Assembly: GCA_018350325.1 (NCBI GenBank)
Contig: JAEVLN010000019.1
Span: forward strand, 1,054,001 to 1,118,000
Direction of reading: 5' to 3'
From: Globodera rostochiensis
Taxonomy: Eukaryota; Nematoda; Chromadorea; Rhabditida; Heteroderidae
DNA: 64,000 bases
Part shown: positions 24,648-34,065 of the stretch, one piece after another
How positions within the stretch are numbered: position 1 is the first letter of the stretch
How the letters are laid out: each line of letters begins with the position of its first letter
The notes under the pieces: generated by a model
Database searches by the model: none
Seen by the model: the letters and a program-made list of their open reading frames with translations, nothing else
Told to the model about the DNA's origin: nothing
Translations under genes and position numbers: made by a program

Positions 24648-25007
24648 TCTATAACCCAACAATCACCAACCCGACAATAGAAAGATTTTTGGAAAAAATT
24701 TAGCCCTTTGGGCGGTGAACTTTTATAAATGCAGAATTGCAGCCTACGGAATAACACCAATTCAGCTAGTTTATGGAGTTTGTTAAACCCACGTTTTTTT
24801 TTGGTCGATAAAAAGATCGATGTCCTTTTTTTTTAAGGATTTGTCCTTTATTTTGGCTACCCGTCTCGTGTCCTTTATTTGAGATTCTGGAGGTTTTTGA
24901 AAATTTTCTTTTAATTTGAATTAGAGCCCGGCGGGAACGGGATTCCCGCGGGAAAAGTACGGGAATCCCGGTCCCGTTCCCGTCTTTTTTGCCCAGCGGG
25001 ATTTTTT

Positions 25008-25092
25008 ACGGGAACGGGAAAAAGACGGGATTCCCGTTCGGGATTCCCGTCCCGTTCTTTTTGAAAACCCCGTTCCCGTTCCCGGAAATTTT
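25008..25092 (+). repeat. 85-bp subterminal repeat, left copy
   Basis: Appears identical to 25530-25614 on the same strand. Contains short palindromes built from GGGATTCCC and CCCGTTCCCG, resembling the clustered subterminal motifs that bind hAT transposases. Confidence 0.85.
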
Positions 25093-25529
25093 ATTTCAGT
25101 ATTTTTCCCGTTCCCGTTTATTTTTCTTGGCGAAATGTTTTCAAAAATTTAAAAAATTTTGGACCAATTTTCATCACAAAAATGCTTAAATTTCAAATTT
25201 TTTTTTAACGGCGGCGCCTATCGGCACCGCCGAACCCACCCAAAATGTGCCATTTCTGTTGGTTTCTGATTTTCTGAATCAATTAAGATTTCAAAAGCTT
25301 AAAAAAATACCGTATTTTTAAGATTTTGGTAGCAAATCTCTTATCAAATTGAGCAAAAAATGCAAAATTTTCCGGGCGCCTATCGGCGTTGTCGGACCCT
25401 CCAATTGTATATCAGAAATTTATCGCAAAGTGCCCGCCAAAAAAAATTTCAAAAAATTCTATAGTTTAAAAATTTTCAAATTTTTTCCCGTTCCCGCGGG
25501 ATTCCCGTTAAAAATTAAACGGGATTTCT

Positions 25530-25614
25530 ACGGGAACGGGAAAAAGACGGGATTCCCGTTCGGGATTCCCGTCCCGTTCTTTTTGAAAACCCCGTTCCCG
25601 TTCCCGGAAATTTT
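25530..25614 (+). repeat. 85-bp subterminal repeat, right copy
   Basis: Same-strand copy of 25008-25092, ending 16 bp inside the right end of the 709-bp element. Confidence 0.85.
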
Positions 25615-25848
25615 TTTTTACCGGGCTCTAATTTGAATAAACCTTATAAACAGATCGCCAAATCAGTTAATTTTCAAACATTTAAATCTAAAAAATTCAG
25701 ATTATGCACGCCCTCATAAATTTTTTGTAAAAGGTGTCCTTTATTTGACCAGCAAAATCTTTTTACCCTTTATTTTTGCATGGACTTATCACATCCCTGG
25801 ACTTTTACTAATTCTTCTTTTTCCCAAGAAATGTGAGGACCGTTTAAA

Positions 25849-26506
25849 ATGTCTTTCGCGATGCTTCGACAACAGCGCAAGCAATTTACGTGCAATTTTA
25901 AATTTCCTGCAACAAACAAACTTTCGCTGTTGATTATTAGACAACGGCACGGAACTCAATTTGAGCAGCCACGCGTTTATTGGCCTGGCAGTGGACTTCG
26001 GACGAAGAAAGAAATTGATGAGGAAGTTAGAAGATAGTTTAGCTCCTTGTTGCTTCATCGCCAAATCAAAACGGCAAATTTTGGCTATTTTCGACAAATT
26101 TTCTTAACAAAACTTTTTGATAACAAAGCGAAAAAGCAATAATTCGGCCTGACAGTTATATACATTTTTATACGGACTGAAATTGGCTCTTATAATTTAG
26201 TTCAAATGTGCCCGTGATGGCAAATATCCTGAGGAGAATGTGCACGATTGGACAGTTACGGGCAAGCGAAGTCTGACCCAAGAGGCCATTTTCCATTACT
26301 CTGATCGACGGGCGGGCAAAGGCTATTCCGACTTTGGTTTTACTTTCATCCGCAAAAAAAATTTCTCAGGTTTATTTGGATTTTTAGCCGACCCTCATTA
26401 TTATGCACGGCCTTACATTTGGCCGCCGCTTCGTGAGATCAGCCGGTGGTACTTAGCCATTTTTATTGCCTTCGCTGGTGCCATGCTCATCGACTGCGAA
26501 TGGTAA
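25849..26506 (+). CDS. Small mitochondrial-looking single-pass protein, unrecognised
   Basis: First exon starts MSFAMLRQQRKQFTC, basic and without acidic residues for about 35 residues, as in a mitochondrial presequence, and ends TKKEIDEE at a GTTAGA donor. A TTTAG acceptor near 26200 resumes with ARDGKYPEENVHDWTVTG and LTQEAIFHYSDRRAGKG. A 34-bp intron joins YSDFG to LFGFLADPHYYARPYIWPP. One hydrophobic segment (WYLAIFIAFAGAMLI) ends the protein at TAA 26504-26506. About 145 residues. I do not recognise it; size and layout suggest a respiratory-chain accessory subunit. Alternatively, the last exon uses the donor GTAATA at 26504 and is the 5' part of MICU1, where a membrane segment is expected. 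Confidence 0.5.
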
Positions 26507-26731
26507 TATTATACGCACTCGTTCACGGCATAAGGGTCTTTCTATACAACAATTATGTTAAATTAATTGTAAATTAGCCAAATTAAAGTCTAATAATGCT
26601 GGACGTATTTGCTCTAAGTTTCAGATCATTTTCAGAGCTTACGCGGGGAAAACCTATCGTTAGGCGAATTCTAATTGACTTTTTCTGTTTTCATTTTATA
26701 AGTAGACGCTGAACTTTAGGTTCTTTGCAAG

Positions 26732-28797
26732 TTTCCGGAGTTTACGCTCTGTAAAATCGGAGGCCGCGACATTGGAAGTCGAAGAAGCCAAAGACGGTGA
26801 CCGGCAAGAGCGTTCGTCCTCGGAGAATGGTCAAATCTAAACGCATTTTCCACTTTTTGCGTCTGATAGTATTTTTGAGTCCAATCACTCTTTTGTTGTT
26901 CTATAATTTTTGTCAGAGACGTAATAAATTTTTTTAATATCAGCGGAAACAAATTTCCGAGTTCAAATTCACCCATTTAGGAGATTTTATTATGGTCTTT
27001 TTAAGCAAAAACGGGGAGCAGTGGCATGGCGATCGGTGCCTGTTCCATCGAGCAGTCTCTGAACAAAAAGAAAAGCATAATTGGTTTTCGCGAACGTCGC
27101 ATCATCGAATACGAAGTTGGGACGAAAATTGCTTAAATTCCCTAAAAAGTCTCTCAGAATCGAATTCGTGCCTATTCGTCACCGGACAAAATATTTCGCT
27201 ACTTTGCCACCATTAAGGCATTTTTCTGACTGCTTCTGATGATTTTTGAGTTGTTTTTACTTAAGCTTTTCTATGAGGACGGCTCTTCCGACATTTTCAT
27301 GACACCCGAGGACTTTGTGCGCTCTTTGACCCCCGGGGTGATGCAACCGCGACGGTACGGACTCGACAAGTACAAAATGTTCAACGCCGCCGAGGTGAAA
27401 TTCGTGAGAATATTTCTTTAAATTGAATGTGCAGGTGAATATGCACTTGCCGCGCGACAGCGTTTTCAATTGGATGAGCGATTCGGGCGGTCTGATCAAT
27501 TTCGGCGACTATCTTTTTCTGATGACTCTTTTGTCCAGTCCGTCCGACCCGACTTGGCTATAATTTTAATTTGACTTCTTTCAGCTTCCCCCAGCGAGTT
27601 CAAGTTGGCCTTCCACGTGTTCGATCAGAACGGGGACGGAGTGTTGGACCAGCAGGTGGCCTACCTAATTCTATTAGTATTAATTACCTATTTTTGGTTT
27701 TGAAAGGAATTCGCCCGGGTCCAGGAATTGGTGCTGAGTCAGTCGAACATTGGCCAACGCCATCGGGACCACAAAACGGGCACGGGAGCCTTTGTGAGGA
27801 CGAAAAATTCGGTGAAATTTGTTGAGAGTAATTAAAATAATCGAATAAACAAAATTAAGATGCTGTCCAAACATTTCTTCGGCGAAGACGGGCGGAAAAA
27901 ATTGGACATTGGCACTTTTCTTCGATTTCAGGTGGTGGAAATGCAATACAAAACAACAAAAAGAGATTTATTTATTCAGCAAAGTTTCCATCGCGACATT
28001 TTGAAGATCGAATTTGAACGACGCGACCCCGAGTCTGGCCCCGAGGGCATCATTTCTGAGGTGTACAGAATGTTTTGGCATTATTTTTTATTCTTTTAAT
28101 TATTATTTTCATATAATTCCTTCTTCTTTTGTTAGCTCTCTTTCGCCGAATTACTGATGATCCATTCGGATTTGCCGGAGAAGCGTCAGAAACGGATGCT
28201 AAAGAGGGTACGGAAACGGTACGGGAAGGAATTGCCGGACAAAAAGGTCTTCTGAAAGTCGCTTTTTGATTTATTATAACTTTTATTTCTTTGGGGCGTT
28301 TCCTTTGACGAAGTGGACGACTTCTTCGCCTTAATTTACCACATTGACAAGGTGGACTTGGCCCTCCATTTTTATAAATTGGCTGGAAAACCGCTGTCCA
28401 AACAACTTTTGCAGGTATTTGCGTGGGTAATCAAATTTAATTGAGTTTAATTTGTCGCCAATTCCCTCCCTTTCAGAGGGTTGCCCGCAAAGTCACAGGG
28501 GTCGACCTGTCGGACACCGTCGTCGACGTTGCGGTCACTTTGTTCGACGAGAATGGGGTTTTTTTTGGACAAATTTGTCAATTTGTGCACAAAATAATTA
28601 ACATATTTCAGGACGGCGAACTGTCCCAAAGCGAATTTGTGTTCATAATGAAGAAACGAATGCAGCGGGGCCTGGAAAGGCCAAAGGACACGGGCCTTTT
28701 CCGGCTAATGGACGCGTACTGGCAATGCGCGCTCCGATTCATATGGAAAGGGCAAAGTTGGGGCCGATGTGATGGAAAAATGGGGACACGGGAATGA
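26732..28797 (+). CDS. micu-1: MICU1-type mitochondrial calcium uptake regulator
   Basis: Regulator of the mitochondrial calcium uniporter in the intermembrane space. An acidic linker (EVEEAKDGDRQERSSSEN) leads to IIGFRERRIIEYE and NRIRAYSSPDKIFRYFATIK, then FMTPEDFVRSLTPGV, closely matching human MICU1. EF-hand 1 is FDQNGDGVLDQQEF and EF-hand 2 is LFDENGDGELSQSEF, both with canonical calcium ligands and each split by an intron. Between them lie RHRDHKTGTG, DILKIEFERRDP and LALHFYKLAGKPLSKQLLQ. The end is RGLERPKDTGLFRLMDAYWQCA plus a short novel tail, stop at 28797. The 5' end is unresolved: a phase-compatible exon begins near 26732, but the presequence exon is uncertain. Intron 27218-27265 starts with GC rather than GT. 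Confidence 0.9.
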
Positions 28798-29019
28798 GGA
28801 AATCGGCGGCACTTTTGAAGAAAACTGAAGGGAGCAAATCGATACAAAAGGACAGAATGCCAAATAATTCAAAATTAGGAACATAAACGATTTATCAAAC
28901 AATCTGATCATTTATTTGGCAAGAAACCCATGTACAAACAAAAAATAAAGGAATAAAAATTATTCCAAAATTTGATGGGAACAAAAATGGGATGTATTGA
29001 ATGGTTTGTGACGAAGCGT

Positions 29020-32000
29020 TCATCCGATGTTCAGCAGCGTCTGCCGTACAGCCCCCTGCACCAGACGTTCCGCGTACTGCTCGTCCAACTTGAAGTAGGT
29101 CTGAACCCGAATGTATCGGTCGTGGACAGTCAATCTGAGAATGGAGAGGAATCGATCAAATTTGCTGCACGAAGTCCAGTTCGTTAAACGATGGCATGAC
29201 AAACTTCGGACTGCGCAACACCACTCCGCGCATTGAGGGCAGCAGCAGCCCAATCTGGAGAATTTCGGTGAGCAATTTCTCGAGAAATTCTGCGCCGAAC
29301 AAGCCGAGGTCGGCGAAGCTGCTCTAAAAAGAATTGCCATGGGTTGGGGGGTTCTGGAGCAGGTCAAAAAGAATTGATGGTTATGAACACATGGCCTTTT
29401 CGGGCACCTTCAAACATTTGCCAGAACCGACCTGTTCAACATCGTGCACATTTGTGCCCACCAATTTGAAGTCCAAATTCTCCACCGTGGCGTTTCCGAG
29501 GATCTGATTTCGCTGAAATGGTAAAATGGTCAGATTTTCGGTGGGTAACGCCCAAAGGGCAAATCGATGGACCTCAATCCAAAGGTTCACATTGGACGTC
29601 ATCGTTGTCTCAGACCGAAGTACCAATTCTAGCCGTTGGCTCGCATTTTCGGGCCGTACGAACTTAACCCCCGGGGTCCGTCCGTTAGTGTGCCAAAATT
29701 GGCATTTCCCCCCCTCCCCACCAAATCCATTTTGCCGTGAAGTCGAAACCGTGCCCGTCCCTCAACAAAAACCATAATGGGCGCCTTCTTGGCACTGAAG
29801 TGAATTTCAACCTAAAATAAATTTGATAGACTTTTTGGGGATTAACGTAAAATGAATGGGAAAAGTATTTCAACCTAAAATAAATTTGATAGACTTTTTG
29901 GGGATTAACGTAAAATGAATGGGAAAAGTATTTCAACCTAAAATAAATTTGATAGACTTTTTGGGGATTAACGTAAAATGAATGGGAAAAGTATTTCAAC
30001 CTAAAATAAATTTGATAGACTTTTTGGGGATTAACGTAAAATGAATGGGAAAAGTATTTCAACCTAAAATAAATTTGATAGACTTTTTGGGGATTAACGT
30101 AAAATGAATGGGAAAAGTATTTCAACCTAAAATAAATTTGATAGACTTTTTGGGGATTAACGTAAAATGAATGGGAAAAGTATTTCAACCTAAAATAAAT
30201 TTGATAGACTTTTTGGGGATTAACGTAAAATGAATGGGAAAAGTATTTCAACCTAAAATAAATTTGATAGACTTTTTGGGGATTAACGTAAAATGAATGG
30301 GAAAAGTGTTACCTGACGACCCGGAAACTGTTGGCCGAGAGAGCCCAAATATTCGCCGATGCAAAAGCCGGAGGAGCACGTCGTCAGCAGAACGTCTTTC
30401 AGTTGGGGCGACGACTTCGAAGGATTGTTTAATAAATTCGAATGAATTGTCCCCCCGCCCCCTCCCCTCACCTCGGGGCCCACCACCACGTCCATGTACT
30501 TATGCTTGAAGGCATGGTAAAGCATTGAATTGGCGACGAAATCTGTGCCAAAGAATTCGGCCATAAATACGCCTAAAGGAAAAGACAAAAGAGGGAGACA
30601 ATTTAATTAAAATTTGATTTTATTGTTTTATTGCCCTGCGGTTGGGGAATGATAACATTTGGAGGGGCGAACGGCGTCCCCCCGAGGCCGCCGAACGAAA
30701 TTTCACCCCGCGATTTCATCAGCACCGTGCCCTAAAAGACAAAAATGCGTAAGCAACAAACAATTGGACGGACAATTCATTGCTCTCTCTACTGTATACT
30801 GTACTAGGGTTGCTCCCCGACCCCCCGGCATGGCCAACCCCCGGCATGGCCAACCCTCGACATGGCCAACCCCCGGCATGGCCAACCCCCGGCATGGCCA
30901 ACCTCCCGGCATGGCCAACCCCCGGCATGGCCAACCCTCGACATGGCCAACCCCCGGCATGGCCAACCCTCGACATGGCCAACCCCCGGCATGGCCAACC
31001 CTCGACATGGCCAACCCCCGGCATGGCCAACCCTCGACATGGCCAACCCCCGGCATGGCCAACCCCCGGCATGGCCAACCCCCGGCATGGCCAACCCCCG
31101 GCATGGCCAACCCCCGGCATGGCCAACCCCCGGCATGGCCAACCCCCGGCATGGCCAACCCCCGGCATGGCCAACCCTCGACATGGCCAACCCCCGGCAT
31201 GGCCAACCTCCCGGCATGGCCAACCCCCGGCATGGCCAACCCTCGACATGGCCAACCCCCGGCATGGCCAACCCTCGACATGGCCAACCCCCGGCATGGC
31301 CAACCCTCGACATGGCCAACCCCCGGCATGGCCAACCCTCGACATGGCCAACCCCCGGCATGGCCAACCCCCGGCATGGCCAACCCCCGGCATGGCCAAC
31401 CCCCGGCATGGCCAACCCCCGGCATGGCCAACCCCCGGCATGGCCAACCCCCGGCATGGCCAACCCCCGGCATGGCCAACCCCCGGCATGGCCAACCCCC
31501 GGCATGGCCAACCCCCGGCATGGCCAACCCTCGACATGGCCAACCCCCGGCATGGCCAACCCTCGACATGGCCAACCCCGGCATGGCCAACCCCGGCATG
31601 GCCAATCCCGGCCTACCGGACCCCCGACTTTCCCACCCCCGAGGGGTCGGGGACCATTCATTGCCAACTTTTTACTCACTTGACTAACGAAAGGGTCGTC
31701 GATGAGGGCAAAATCGAGCACCAAATTTCTGTCCCGAAGCTGCGAAACAAAATTAAGCAACGTAAAATTGCGAGGAGCTTTCAGTTTCCTTTGGCTAAAA
31801 CTTTTAAATGATTAAATTTAAATATTTGGAGGGGGGGGGACCTATTATTTTCCAAATTTTTGGTCGGTTCGGGCGCGATGCCAAAGTTTTTGCCGATCAG
31901 ATCCAAATTGTCCTCATTGATGTGGACCTTAGAACAAAGAACAAATTGCCAACAATTCAAATCATTCAAATTGACCTTCAATGGCATTGTTGCCAACACC

Positions 32001-33360
32001 GCGTTCATGTCCCCATTTATAACGCCCTCAATCATTTGGCAAATGCGTTGCTCCACAGTGGGCTTAAATTATCGCTTTTAAAACCCCCAACTTTAATGGC
32101 ATTTTAACTTTGAAATGTGCGATGAGAAAGGCCTTGAAGGTGTCTGAATTTAATTTTAAATGGACTAATTAAATTAAATTAAATAAAATAAATTCACTGA
32201 TGAAAAAGTCAGTGATCACGCCGCTGTTACGGACGCTCAAGTCGACGTAACCGACGGCCGCCCGGCAAAAGATTCTTTGCACTTGAGGCGCTCCGCTCGC
32301 GCTTCTTCACTATGGGCAGATTCAAATTTTGCATTTAATTTTTGAATAAAAAAGAGTAAAACCCACTCATTAATTTGTTAATTTGTAATTTTAAAATAAT
32401 CAAGAGTGAACTTACCTGAGCATTCGGACTGAAATTGTGAGGCCGAGATGGCCGAGCAAAGCTTCAAATTCGCCTAAACTAACAAAATTGGGTAATTCCC
32501 ATCAAATTAAGCAATGTTTTGGCATTCATTCATTGCTTACCCTGGATTGGCACCGTCGGGAGGAGGAGGGCGCCGTTGAGACGGGCGTCAAAGTTGCCGT
32601 TGGACCTGTGATTCTTTTGTAAAATTCGTCGGGATTTTCAAATATTCGATCAGTCCTCAATGTTTAATAAACATTTTAGGCTTAAATTCATTTAAGTCAA
32701 TGGAAATTCTGTGAACAGTCACATAAAATGCTCGCCTCAGGTGCATTTTTGACATTCGCCACGTAAAAGTGTCGGGAGTGATCAGATCCAAAGTGTAATC
32801 AACCGGGGGCCAATACTTTGACACGTACGCATTGAAAATGGAGACCAAAAATTGCTCAGAAAATTATTTAATTCGAAAATATAATCAACTTGTCCTGCGT
32901 CAATGGCCTCGGTTATCGTAGGCAAACTGAAAAAAATGGCCAAAAAGTGGACGATGCCAAAATGTCAATGGGCCAATTAATTTATGGCACCTGATTTTGA
33001 GTATTTCGTCGTTGACCACTTTCATGCCAATTTCGCGCAAATATGCCAGCCCCGTGGGCATCAAACGAACAAAAATTCCCGCATTTCCCGCATTTGTGTT
33101 TTGCTATTGCATTTATTTATTTATTTATATAAAACTAATAATAATCATTTTTAAATCCTTACAAATAGCAACGGGGACACGTCGTTCGGCACTGAAGAGG
33201 AGGAGGCGGCGGTGGGGGGAGGCGAAGACAAATTGTTCCTCGAGAGGGGGTCAATTGCCGCGGGGGCCGCGGGGAGGGGCGGCTGGCACGGCACCGGCGA
33301 AAGCGATGTCAGTGCCAAAACAGCCAAGGAAAGTCTGAGGGCTCTCGAAGGATTTGGCAT
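29020..33360 (-). CDS. BPI/LBP/CETP-family secreted lipid-binding protein
   Basis: ATG at 33360 gives a signal peptide (ALRLSLAVLALTSL) and a Pro/Ser-rich spacer. The first barrel follows: LMPTGLAYLREIGMKVVND, LPTITEAIDAGQ, TPDTFTWRMSKMHL, then SNGNFDARLNGALLLPTVPI, VGYVDLSVRNSGVITDFFI, QRICQMIEGVINGDMNAVL. The linker and second barrel follow: LVLDFALIDDPFVSQ, GEISFGG, DFVANSMLYHAFKHKYMDVV, EIHFSAKKAPIMVFVEG and MTSNVNLWIEVHRFALW, ending in FLEKLLTEILQIGLLLPS, VVLRSPKFVMPSFNELDF and RLTVHDRYIRVQTYFKL, stop at 29020. This is the order of a two-barrel BPI fold. Mammalian relatives bind endotoxin or transfer lipids; the nematode role is unknown. Two introns are inflated by tandem repeats (29808-30308 and 30822-31612). 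The gene is convergent with MICU1, 222 bp apart. Confidence 0.85.
29808..30308 (-). repeat. 63-bp tandem repeat, 8 copies, inside a BPI-gene intron
   Basis: Eight head-to-tail copies start at 29808, 29871, 29934, 29997, 30060, 30123, 30186 and 30249. By eye they are identical; the last lacks a few bases. On the minus strand the host intron runs 30312 to 29812, and each repeat contains a TATTTTAG/GTTGAA junction identical to the functional acceptor. So the unit equals an ancestral intron of about 60 bp plus the first exon bases. The 188-residue repetitive minus frame through it is not the coding frame: the exon frame meets TAA at the first unit. Confidence 0.95.
30822..31612. repeat. 16-bp minisatellite, about 49 copies, inside a BPI-gene intron
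   Basis: Two unit variants, CCCCCGGCATGGCCAA and CCCTCGACATGGCCAA, with occasional 17-bp units; stretches alternate or run as homogeneous blocks, giving a higher-order pattern. It lies in the minus-strand intron between exons ending DDPFVSQ (donor GTGAGT near 31680) and starting GTVLMKSRGEIS (about 30735). Because 16 is not a multiple of 3 and the unit lacks stops, all-frame open reading of 270-340 codons appears on both strands; none is supported as coding. Flanked by TCCCCGACCCC (about 30814) and its inverse GGGGTCGGGGA (about 31650). Confidence 0.95.
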
Positions 33361-34065
33361 TGATCAAAGCTCAAATTGGCAATTAAAATTCGTTTGTTTT
33401 ATGAAAGAAAGGCAATGGATGGGAGGAGAAAAACTCCGTCAAAAGCCAAACACTTTTTGAGGATGAATTTGGTTGGAATTTGTGGAGATTTGGGGGGGGG
33501 GGAGGAGGGATTATCGGATTTTGGAGATTTTTGAGGTTGGGTGGGGCGCAAAAGATGGCAGACCAATCCGCTCCTTCCCAGCAGCCAAAGCATTTGTTTG
33601 GATAGGGAAGGGAAGGGAGAGAACCCGTTCCCCCCCCCCCCCTCCTAAAAGTGTCTCTGCCCTCCGGCGAATCCATCCGCTGGAGGATGTGCTCGACTTC
33701 CCCCCCCCCTACCCACGACGTTTGAGTGGACGGGGTATAATGGACGGATCACGCAGCACCTGACGAGCGGACCGGGCGGCGGGGGGGGGGGAGTGAGGGG
33801 GGGGGGAGCTATGGGAGATGGGGGGGGGGGGGGAGAGGCGGGGGGGGGGAGGGGGGGGGGGGGGATGATCCAACACCGAAGCAAAGGCCTGCCCATTCCC
33901 TGACCGATGCACTCCTCCCACCGCCACAATGTCCGGATCATCACGCCGTCACTTAGGCCAGCGATGCGACACCCCCCGAGGGCTAAATCCATTCAAATAG
34001 CAACCAATTCAAATGAAAATTTTTGAATAATGATTTTATAAAAAGACAGAAACGAATGAATGTGA
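33361..34065. other. Intergenic, G/C homopolymers
   Basis: Between the BPI-like start and the EAAT stop. G-rich block at 33780-33865 and C runs at 33630 and 33700 give proline- or glycine-rich open frames of no significance. Likely holds the BPI promoter and the EAAT 3' UTR. Confidence 0.5.

Larger units (their letters stand above)
24922..25630. mobile_element. 709-bp non-autonomous hAT-like element
   Basis: Terminal inverted repeats TAGAGCCCGG and CCGGGCTCTA are perfect over 10 bp. A perfect 8-bp target duplication ATTTGAAT flanks both sides (24914-24921 and 25631-25638). No transposase frame is present. The subterminal regions carry an 85-bp direct repeat (25008-25092 and 25530-25614) rich in CGGGAACGGG and GGGATTCCCGT palindromes; the centre is AT-rich with two GGCGCCTATCGGC motifs. 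Structure fits a hAT-type MITE needing a transposase elsewhere. Confidence 0.85.

Noticed and set aside
29685..30251. 188-codon minus frame encoding a repeated 21-residue motif
   Set aside because: A 63-bp unit (divisible by 3) without stops in that frame. Flanking BPI exons splice around it, and their own frame hits TAA inside it.
29808..31612. CRISPR-like arrays
   Set aside because: Both arrays are pure head-to-tail repeats without unique spacers, and lie in introns of a nematode gene.
30659..31811. Open frames of 270-340 codons on both strands across the 16-bp minisatellite
   Set aside because: The 16-bp unit has no stop in any frame, so all frames stay open. The array lies inside a well-supported BPI-gene intron.
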